Positions 1 to 9,900 of a DNA stretch of 64,000 bases are shown here, one piece after another (position 1 is the first letter of the stretch; every line of letters begins with the position of its first letter). The stretch lies in assembly GCF_000224145.3 (NCBI RefSeq), contig NW_004190425.2, positions 472,070 through 536,069 of the forward strand. The letters run 5' to 3'. This DNA is from Ciona intestinalis. Lineage: Eukaryota > Chordata > Ascidiacea > Phlebobranchia > Cionidae. The notes beneath the pieces are model-generated. The model saw only the letters and a list, made by a program, of their open reading frames with translations. It did no database searches and was not told the DNA's origin. A program made the translations under genes and the position numbers.

Positions 1-3000
1 TCCAATGATGTCAAGAGCGCCAGTGGTGGTTTATCGTCGTGCCCAATTCGATTCAATGTTGAGCAACATTCACAGTGCGATGACGTCACGCCCACGTCAC
101 CAAACCTTAGTGCACGAGATGGATTCGGTTTGGACTTTGAGGTTGATCCTCGCGGGAATGTTACCGTAAGTAAAATGTGATTGTCTTACTTCTAACTTGA
201 TAATATTAAACAATTAACGGCGATTGCTCTAACCCAGTGTGTCACCGATGGGGTGTCCAAATTATCAGCCACAAATAAAAAGCATTAAATCACCTACAAA
301 GTAACATACATGGTAACTCGTAAGCTCGCATGAGGTGTATGAAACAGAACACCTGTGTTATAACGACTGTCGTTTTCCTGCAATGCAGGGATAAAGTAAA
401 TTACATTTATTTAACATATATAAATAACATATACAAAATGGCTTGTTTGTCAGCTAGGTGTAGCGACCACGCTTATTTTATTTTAATTAATTGTAAATAA
501 GTTCTTAACTGTAAACGTGTTTTAACAACTGTTATTTTGTCGCTATATCCTGTCTTTAAGTTTAAAATATTTCTAAATCTTTGCTACCGTAATCAAAGAG
601 ACAAACAAAGTTATCTTAGTATTGATATTTATCGTTGCGTTGCGGGGCAAAACGGCACATCGTTAACATGCTTGTAAAATGAACGTAAATACTTATTTTT
701 CATAAACGAGTTACCTAATCTAATGTACAATATATCTCATGCAACTGTTTTTACTATATATACGTTTTTCTATGTTTATTTTCCAGGCATGTGCACCGTT
801 ACGCAGCCAAACGTGCAGAGGAAATGTATTGAAACTTGGTTACTGCTACACAGGTACCGGTCATGGTACAGTTTGGAGTCCACTGTCTATCGTGGAAGGA
901 TTCAATTCAGGTGAATAATATTTCAAAACTTGATTTTGACTTTTAAGTACATTAGTAGCGACAATAAAAAGTGCTTATAATAGTTTTACTTTATTTCTCT
1001 TTTCGATTATACGGTAGCAAAGATTTAAAAACATTTTAAACAAAAAGACAAGATATAGCGATAAAGCAACAGATGTTAAAACACAAAAAAGAAAACAGTA
1101 TACGACTAGACTATAAAGTATTCTATGGAAAGACGGCTACCGTTAAAGCGTTCCAGGTTTTTTAACGTGTTCTCAATAATTAACAACATCTATATTACAG
1201 TTTCGAGGATATGGTTATATAATTCTGTAATGGTTATTTGTTTACTACCATACGGGACATTAAAAATCCTGAACCTTTTTTATATTTTATGTCTTTTCCC
1301 AACCTAATATATAGAAGCTCTTTTTTATAAATCAAGCTATACGGTAAACAACATGAATTTAACTATAATATAATGTATAGTATACTGTGGAGTAAGATAG
1401 AACACCTTTAACACATAATATCCAAACATTCGGATCATGTTTTATACAATTAACAACGGTCTTTGGGAGTCATAAGGATGCGGTTTTATAATTCCTTTAA
1501 TGTTTTTTTACTACCAATTGGGACAAGAAAATAAAATAAGGAGTTGTCCTATTTTCCTAATTCTACTATAATATTAAAAATGTTAAGTTTAATTAAAAAT
1601 AATGTTTCGATAATTTATAATATAAAATACGACTGAATGTTTTATGTTTAGATTGCCCCCATGATCAAGTGGATTTATTATTTGTATTGGATGGTTCCAC
1701 TTCAATAAACGAGGCTGATCCGAATAATTTCAACACCGTAAAGAATTGGGTTAAAAATATTACGAAACGGTTCGATATTACAAGCAGTGGATCCGCAGCC
1801 GTTGGTCTCATTCAGTATTCGACGTATCTGCCGAATTTGTACGTATATATATGCATATGCAATATTACACAGAAATGACAGTACTAACAAATTACCGGTG
1901 TTATAATATAGTATTGTGGGGGAAGACGGGACAACTTTAGCACGTAACATCCTGATCTTGATTTTAATGATGAAACAACGGTCTAGTAGAGTCGTGAGGG
2001 TACGGCTTTATATTTCATTGAATGTTATTTATTTACTTCCAAAACTTTTGGGACGGGAAAATACTGCAGAATAAAATGGTGTCCCATATTTCCCCACCCT
2101 ACTATATATGGTCCTGTGGGGTAAGATGGGAAACCGTTAGCACCCAAATCCCATTTTCCTAATCGTGTTTTTAACGATTATCATCTCTCTTATCAAGTCA
2201 CTATAGGCTACAGTTTTTTACCTCTGTAAATATTCTTAGCTTATTGCCAAATAGGATGGGAAAATTAAATAGAACCTGGATGTCCCATCTCACCCCACTT
2301 TGCTCAAAATATCAACGCTTGTAACGGTGTGAATGTATTATTATGCTGCGGTTATATATATATTACAAGTCTACAGTAATTATATACGAAAGAAACTTAC
2401 AGTAGGGGGGGGGGGAAGATGGGACACTTTTAGCTTTATTTTCTCGTACCATTTAGTAATAAACAAATAACATTCAAAGAATTATAAAACAATACCTTCA
2501 TGACTTCCATAAACAGTCGGTAATTGTTTAAAACACGATTAGGATATTGCGATATTATGTGCTAAAGGTGTCCCATCTTCCCCCACCCTACTATATATTA
2601 CATAATATCTATTTACTAACAGAAAATGATATAGAGTACCATGGCATGAAAAGAATAATTGTAATTTATTTTAATACCCCGCAGTTCGATTGATAAGATC
2701 GTCACCGAATTTGAAATTGGACGCTACAAAAGTTTCTCCCAATTTTCCGTAAGTCTCAATTTAAATATATTCGATACTAGTACTGTGGGATATGCTACAG
2801 TGTTTTGATTAATTAACAACACTTTTGGAAGTCGCGAGGTTGCGTTTTTTTAATTATGTGAATATTCTTTGTATATTACTAAATGGGACAAGAGATGAAA
2901 ATGTCCCATCCTACCCCGCCCTTCTATATATCAAAACAGCTATTTTTAAACAAACTTCAGCTCCCTTAAAATGGTTTGAAACTTTTGTTTGAAAAACTCC

Positions 3001-5435
3001 GTCTGTTTTCACATAATGGGTTATATGAGTTAGGGGTTAAATTCCGGGCCGATAATTTAAATGTGGCATTTGTTGGAATCAAATTTAGCGTTCGCCAAAC
3101 CATTTGAATGGGAATTGAAAGCAAATTATCATACAGTAGAATGGGAGAAGATGGGACACTTTTTAACTCTATTTTCTCGTCCCATTTAGTAGTAAACAAA
3201 AACATTTAAAGAAATATGAAACTATGTCCTCATGACTCTCATAGAACGTTGTTAATTATTTAAAACACGATCAGAATATCTGAATATTATGTGCTAAAGG
3301 TGTCCCATCTTCCCCCACCCTACTATATAGGTGTACAGATAGCTAAGCTGTGACAACCATATAGGGCAATAGGCAAAAGCTAGGTTATAACGTAATGCCT
3401 GTGTGGTTTCTCTTTGACGTCTATCTGTATCTAAACGCCTCGGGTATAACTAATGCGTCAAGTTTAAATACCTTATAATACCATGCTGTCTAGACTTGTT
3501 ATATTTTACAAAAGTAAAAATTATCTCTGAGCTAACACATTATAACACCGTATAGGTAGCAATGGACCAAATAAAACTTCGACTCGGAGCAACATTTACA
3601 GCGGCAGCACTTTCTAAAGCAACCACTGTGTTCAAGAACTCATCCCGTTTCAACGATCCGCTCACCAAGAAAGTTCTTGTTCTCCTCACAGATGGACAGT
3701 AAGTTTTGCCCAAGGACACGCATACACCCACAGTAATTAAAAGCGTCAATGCTCGGTTCAGTTTCTGCTGGCCTAAAAAGGCATAATCAAAATTTTGTGT
3801 TTTCTAAATAGATCGAACGATCGGGAAGGGCTCAATGCAAGCGCAACACAAGTTCGTAATTTAAACATCACCACAATCGCCGTCGGTGTAAAAGCTGATG
3901 TACTTCAAGAATTACAGGTAAACATATAATAAAGGGGGGAGATGGGACACCTTTTATTTTTGTTTCGTTCAATTTGGTAGTAAACAAAGAACATTCAAAG
4001 AATTCTAAAACCGAATTTTTGCGACTCTTACATACCGCTGTTAATTGTTAAAAACACGATCAGGACATTTGAATATTATTTGCTAAGATGGTGTTCCATC
4101 TCACCCCACTGGTACTACATAGTTACTGAATATGCAAACCGTTTATTATTTAAAGAGCTGTTAAGTTTAAGGAGATGCTGTTTGGAAACTACAGTACCGG
4201 ATGTATACAAGATAGATACCGTTAACATTATCTCATAATTCCGAAATATATTTTTAACAATTAACAGCGCTCTTTAAGTAAGGATAAGTTATATATTTCT
4301 AGAAAAACCGACATTCGTATCTCAACCTACGATAAATATGCTAACATTGAACATTTTCTGTTGATATATTAGAATGGAGAGATTGGACACCTTCTCATGC
4401 TATTTTCTCGCCCAATTTGTTAGTTAACAAAGAACATTTTTTATAAAACCGCACCCTTCACGGCTCCTAGCGTTTTTAATTGTTTAAAATCGATCAGGGT
4501 ATTTGGGTATTACGTACGTCCTGTCTTCGCCCACCCTATACTATAAATATTTTGTGTTTTTACAGATAATTGCAAATGGCGTCATTGGAAACAACGACAG
4601 AGTTTACCAGCTTAGAGATTTCTCCAACCTTGATTCGATTGTACAAAGTATTTTCCAAGAGATCGAAAAAGTTTCACTTGAAGGTTAGAACTCAAAGTAA
4701 CGAATAAACCGACGCCGTGGTTAGCGCTTTTGCTTCTAGCCTAGAGGTTACGCGTTCGAGGCTCGACGCCGCTATACCACTGGAGTGATAACGGACATAT
4801 TTGTGGTAACTCAAAAGCGGGTACGAGGTGTGTAAAACAGACGGCCGTGTTATAACTGTCGTTGTCCCGCCACGTGATGTGGTTAAATAAATTCCACTCA
4901 CTTAAAGTTAAGTAAGTAACATTCATTCAATAGGTTGAATGTAATTAGTAGGGTGGGGGAAGACGGGACACCTTTAACACATATTATCCTAATCGTGTTT
5001 TAAACAATTAACATCGGTCAACGGGAGTCGTGAGGATACGGTTTTATAATTCTTTGAATGTTCATTGTTTACTACCAAATGAGATGAGAAATTAAATGAA
5101 AAGATGTCCTATCTTCCCCAACCCTACTATATACAGATTATATATATAGGTACGTGGACCATATGTTTTAAAATATGTATGTTTACCATATTAAATATGT
5201 GGTAAAACGTATAAAATATGCGGATTTTTCATATGGTATAAAATATTTTCAGGAAAACCTAGTATATAAAAATGGTTAGGAATCCCTGTTGTATAGATTA
5301 TCATCCCATCATTTTTTGGGGCATTTTCTTTTTCCTAACTGTTTACTTTACGTCTCAGGCAGCAGCAGTTCAACCTTCAGCGCAGGAAACGGTTTACGAT
5401 TTTCAGAAACTGGATTTTCGAAGTCGTATGACAAG
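1..5435 (+). CDS. Integrin alpha-like I-domain gene A (5' end outside window)
   Basis: Eight consecutive exons read in one continuous phase: 1-165, 787-910, 1652-1838, 2685-2748, 3556-3698, 3812-3917, 4566-4683 and 5359-5435. The first two carry the end of integrin beta-propeller blade 1/2, including an ACAPL motif typical of integrin alpha chains. The next five form a von Willebrand A/I domain with an intact metal site: DGSTS, the Thr of ATFTAAAL, and the Asp of LLTDG. The last exon ends in RFSETGFSK, matching the turn into the next propeller blade. The remaining blades, thigh/calf domains, membrane helix and tail are not seen before gene B starts. The 3' end is unresolved: one phase-0 candidate terminal exon is 5840-5872, with an AATAAA directly at its stop. 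Exon lengths 64 and 143 equal those of gene B, so the two genes are tandem paralogues. I-domain chains bind collagen or complement-type ligands; the ligand here is unknown. Confidence 0.8.
461..612 (+). mobile_element. Short retroposon with gagacaaa(t)aaa end
   Basis: Shares gcgaccacgcttatttt, cgtgttttaacaactgttat, tttgtcgctatatcctgtct and caaagagacaaacaaagtta with copies at 990-1090 (reversed), 13969-14125, 25532-25710 and a fragment near 38385-38445. The end grades into an att-rich tail, as in a SINE or LINE 3' end. Confidence 0.65.
990..1090 (-). mobile_element. Retroposon of the gagacaaataaa family, reversed
   Basis: In reverse it shares gttttaacatctgttgcttt, tatcgctatatcttgtcttt and aatctttgctaccgtataat. 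Confidence 0.55.
1383..1572 (+). mobile_element. 0.2-kb MITE copy, diverged
   Basis: Left end ctgtggagtaagatagaaca, middle caattaacaacggtctttgg, degraded right end. Intron of gene A. Confidence 0.7.
1909..2108 (+). mobile_element. 0.2-kb MITE copy
   Basis: Both ends recognisable (tgtgggggaagacgggacaa and tttccccaccctactatata). It abuts another copy on its right. Confidence 0.75.
2109..2305 (+). mobile_element. 0.2-kb MITE copy, strongly diverged
   Basis: Ends ctgtggggtaagatgggaaa and gatgtcccatctcacccca flank a poorly conserved middle. It lies head-to-tail with the previous copy. Confidence 0.6.
2401..2599 (-). mobile_element. 0.2-kb MITE copy
   Basis: Both ends and the middle (gtttaaaacacgattaggat) are well kept. 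Confidence 0.8.
2779..2930 (+). mobile_element. 0.2-kb MITE copy, internally deleted
   Basis: Left end reduced to gtactgtgggatatgctaca; right end atgtcccatcctaccccgcc. Confidence 0.65.
3132..3330 (-). mobile_element. 0.2-kb MITE copy
   Basis: Full length with ends gggagaagatgggacacttt and cccatcttcccccaccctac. Confidence 0.8.
3928..4122 (-). mobile_element. 0.2-kb MITE copy
   Basis: Begins ggggggagatgggacacctt directly after the 3812-3917 exon of gene A; right end diverged. Confidence 0.75.
4195..4320 (+). mobile_element. 0.2-kb MITE fragment, diverged
   Basis: Weak match over the left and middle part (taccgttaacattatctcat, then aacaattaacagcgctcttt). Confidence 0.45.
4367..4546 (-). mobile_element. 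0.2-kb MITE copy
   Basis: Ends gagagattggacaccttctc and tgtcttcgcccaccctatac; short internal losses. Confidence 0.7.
4711..4930 (+). mobile_element. tRNA-headed SINE copy, internally deleted
   Basis: The head has a box-A-like ccgtggttagcgcttttgct and a box-B-like gcgttcgaggct. It jumps to the tail (gtggtaactcaaaagcgggt, cgaggtgtgtaaaacag, ttataactgtcgtt), missing the ggcaagacactt middle. Confidence 0.75.
4947..5135 (+). mobile_element. 0.2-kb MITE copy
   Basis: Full length, ends tagtagggtgggggaagacg and cttccccaaccctactatat. Confidence 0.8.
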
Positions 5436-5589
5436 GTTTATATTAGTATCAGCATTTACTTTTAACTAACAAGTATTGTTTACTAACTAATCGTTGGTGG
5501 ATTTGGTTTTGTGTTGTTAATGAGTATTTGATTGAAGATGGTCGAATGGAAGAAGAGACATCAAAGTTGTCAGGTTTATTCAGGTAAGC

Positions 5590-5793
5590 AATATAGTAGG
5601 GTGGGGTAAAATGGGATGTGTTTTTATTCTCTTTTTATTTCCCATTTCGTTGTAAACAGAAAATATTTACAGAATTGTAGAACCGTAGCGTCAAGACCCT
5701 AAAAGAGCGTTGGTAATTTGTTTAATACAAGTTGAGGAATTATGGAATTAAGGTGCTAGCGGTATCCTATTTTACCCCGCAGTACTATATATT
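5590..5793 (-). mobile_element. 0.2-kb MITE copy
   Basis: Full length, ends tagtagggtggggtaaaatg and ttttaccccgcagtactata. Confidence 0.75.
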
Positions 5794-6084
5794 TGGTTAA
5801 GCGCTCATATATGGCAAATTTAGTCGCTGTCTTATACAGAATCGACGTTTGAAGTCAAAACTGCGCGTTTAATAAAAGATAAAATAAGGAAAAAAATACA
5901 GGAAACAAAATAACGTGAGTAAAATAGAACAGCGACGTAATGCATCATATTACTTTTATATCAATTGCTGTATAACAAGCTGGTAGCATCAAGTGTTTAT
6001 CGTAATGACGTATCACTGTGTGTGTGTGTATGTGATACAAAAAGAAGATTTTGTGACTCTGCTTTATTGACCATATCTAACCGA

Positions 6085-6290
6085 TATATAGATAAGGATT
6101 GGAAAAGATAGAACATGTTTTCGTTCCTTTTTCTCGTTGCATTTGGTAGTAAACGAAAAAAATAAATAATTATGTAAACATATCCTCATGACGCAGAAAG
6201 AGTATTGTGAACTGTTAAAAAAAAACGAATGAAAAATATAAGATACCATGTGTTACGTGGATATCATATTACACCACAGTAATACATCAA
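6085..6290 (-). mobile_element. 0.2-kb MITE copy, diverged
   Basis: Recognised by tttctcgttgcatttggtag and the following cctcatgac; both ends degraded. Confidence 0.6.
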
Positions 6291-6982
6291 CCTAAAGAGG
6301 TTGCTGTTACAGCATGGGAATCAAACTACAGAAAAAGAGTGGTTGGTTAGTTGAATGGTGGCACACAAGATAAAGGTATATACAATGAAAATTAAAACGG
6401 ACGTGATGCTACAACCTTGTTTAATAAGTGAATGGCTATACAGTAGACCTTTATCCGACCTGTAATATGCATCCTATAGGAGCAACAGTTTATATAAAGG
6501 TAGCAAAAGCAATAAATATTAATGTGTATATGGGCGACATCTTAGTTTAACTTAAAAACAGCGAAAATCGCAAAACAGCCATTGAAACAAACTTAAATTT
6601 ATTTAAACTTGTCAGAATTATTTTTACAAAGTTTGAACATTACGTTAAAATGTTTTAGCGATCTTAAACTCTTAGTATTATTGTTTAAGCTACTAAGCAT
6701 AATAATAACAAAGACATTATGTTTACATCTTCGACAATAATAAAAGACGTCGCGCAATCGTATAGACGTGCATACAATTTTGTGACTCATTATTTCCTAG
6801 TATCTGCATTAACCAGTCTAATTGAATCGACCATTGCGTAACAATTAACATCTGTTGATATTATTTCACTTCGTTCAGACAAGAATACATGTTTGACATA
6901 CAGGTCGTCTGGTGCGACAGCAAGTTACTTCTGTAATGATTAAGAGTTTTTGTTTTATATAGGAAAGGTAGCCGTACAGAAA

Positions 6983-9900
6983 ATGGAATCTACTTTTCTA
7001 AATGTGTTTATTATTTCAATAATAAGCACAACGAGTGCTTTTAACATAATTCCGTCCGAATTAACGAAGTCAGTAACTCTTAACGCGTCAGTGGTCAACT
7101 CGACAGGACCAACGTATTTTGGAACAAGTTTCTTTTTAAATCCTTCTTCAGGCAATCACCAGTAAGTATATAATAAACAAATTTAATATCGATTTCTCTA
7201 CTATGACTATTTTATTTAATTGGGTACCCTACCTAATCTATTCCTTTTTTACAATTTTTTTTTAAATAGGTAACTTAAAAATGAAAATTGCGTCAAGCAC
7301 TAATTAAGCAGTGTTTGACACACGTTACTAATTGGTTATTGGTTTAATTTGGGATTTCTCAAGCCCTTTTATGAGTATTAGATGAGACACCTTTCCATTC
7401 TATTTTCTATTCCTATTTGTAAGTACTCAAGCCAAATTAAAGAAATATAAAACCACTTCCTCACGACTCCCATATAGGCCGTTGTTAATTGTTTAAAATA
7501 TGATCCGGAAATTTGGATATTATGTGCTAAAGGTGTCCCGTCTTACCCCACAAAATGTAATTTACTTGATCCTCACATGACAAACGACAGTCGTTATAAC
7601 ACAGATGTTCTGTGTCCATACATATTATAAAACGGCTAAATATACATATATTATAAAATGTCCAAACCGGCAATCTCCCATTGATATATTTCATGTTATG
7701 GTAAATAACCAATTACCCGAACCGACAATGTAATCTTTCAGCCTATAAAAACCCGGAAGAGATTCGTTCACCGCGTTTATATATCAACTCATAATAGCAG
7801 CTCTTACGTCACAACTTATGATTCATACGTAACAGTTAAATTAGATTTCTTTGTTTCGAATATTACAATAGTGTTTATGTTACGTATAATGAAAAATGCA
7901 CAAAATCGAGAAGCGTACACGGATAATTCCATGCGTATTAGCCTATGGTGCGGTTTTATAATATCTTGAATGTTCTTGTTTACTACCAAATAGGACAAGA
8001 AAAAGAAATGGAAAGGTGTGCTATCTACCCGAATCTTACTATATATCAAAACCTAATTATAAAAATATCACACAACAAAACGACCGTAAATAACTTTTTA
8101 CTCTATCCAGGTTATTGGTCGGTTCGCCTCTTTTGAATTCTGGTTCACAAACCGAACCCAGCGGAGGACTTTCTTTTTGTGAGTTTAGTTTCACCGATTC
8201 GGTTCCAAGTTGTAAACCAATCTCACCAAGCACGCCAGCGCTGGTTGCTGGAGATGCTGTTGGTTTATCATTTGCTGCACAGGCAGACGGGAATATAACT
8301 GTAAGTTACAAGTTTAATGATTTTGATGTGTTTTTTTTAATCCGATACCTGATTTAAAAGATTGTTATTTAATATTTAATATATTAGAGTGGGTTAAAAT
8401 AGGACGAGCAAGGTAAGGTAGATTTTCGTTCTCTTTTCTCGTCCCATTTGGCACGTGGTAGAAAAAGAATACATTATATAACGGTATCCCCACGACTTTA
8501 AATAAGATAAAACACGATCAGAAAATATGGATTTTGGGTGCTAACAGTATTCCATCTCATTGGATAGTAGTATTTTTAAACTTTGATACCAGTATATACA
8601 ACTTAAACGAACGATATGTGCTTAAATGTCCCATCTCCCCCCATTGTCCCATATATACAACTTAAACGAAGGATATGTGTCTAGATGTCCCATCTTCCCC
8701 CATTGTCCCATATATACAACTTAAACGAAGGTTATCCCAAGAAAATGTTTAAGTTTAATGCTAAATGGTATAGATATCTGCCATATATGTAACAAGTTCT
8801 ATTTTTTACCAGAAAACAAACTTTTTTTGTTAGAACTTTTTTTAATGATTGGACTAAGTTTCTTTATATTGATCGCCGCCGTTATGTTTAAATAATTCCC
8901 TTCGTGTTCTGTTTGTGATTAGTAGAAAACTTTTACTGCAGGCGTGTGCGCCTTTGCGGCCAAGTTACTGTGACGGAGAACTGGAACATTTAGGTTACTG
9001 TTACGCGGGTACTGAGTTTGGAAAAACGTGGATGTCAATATCAAGAATAGATCCTTTTGGTAACAAGAATGATAAATAAAACACCTTTTACCACGGATGC
9101 TCAACATTTTTCTTTAGAGTGTCCGAAGGTTGACATTTTGTTTCTGTTGGACGGTTCGGGATCTATTGTTGAAAGTGATTTCGAAATAATGAAAGAATGG
9201 ATTGAAAATATAACTCTCTCTTTTGATATTTCTAGTAACGGATCAGTTGCTGTAGGTCTCATGCAGTTCTCGTAAGTACAACAACAAAACTTTGTTCTGT
9301 ATATTGCGTACATTTGGATAAATATGTGATCTTTACAGGCACTTTTCTCTAACGAAAACAGAGTTTCAAATTGGGATGTTTACAACTAAAGAAGAAATAA
9401 TGGTAAATATATTTGAGTGATTTGTGAACATAAAAAAAAGAGCTTTTCTGTCTGTTTAGACCAGTGGTTCTTAAACTTTTTTGTATGCTTTACTTTTTTA
9501 ACAAAGATGCTTGTCAGATTTACCCCCAACGTGTAATATTGAGCTCGTTTATTAAAAGCTAAGACAACTATTACATCAGTTATATTTATTTGCGACGAAT
9601 GCGTTGTTCAATGTGATAAAGTACTACAATTGGAACATTTTTTTCTGTCCCAGTAACTGATGTGGATTTCGATTGGTAGCTCATTTACCCTCTAAATACG
9701 AGTAATTTACCCCTAGTGGTTCCCGGTTTAAGAAACGCTGGTTTAGAGTTTACGCTCTGCAACGTCGCCTCGACCTCATGTATTTAAGCTGCCCGTATCA
9801 GTGTGAATACGAGTTTAACGTTTTGTGTTTTATAGGCGGCAATGAAAAATGTAACGATCAAGAAAGGCAATACTTATACAGCAGATGCATTGCGAAGATC

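Larger units (their letters stand above)
5436..6982. other. Intergenic between I-domain genes A and B
   Basis: Holds two minus-oriented 0.2-kb MITE copies, a candidate last exon of gene A (5840-5872) with AATAAA, and a possible short exon with gtaagc donor near 5543-5582. Also present are a short tg microsatellite near 6020 and the acceptor before gene B at 6961. No other coding signal was seen. Confidence 0.6.
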
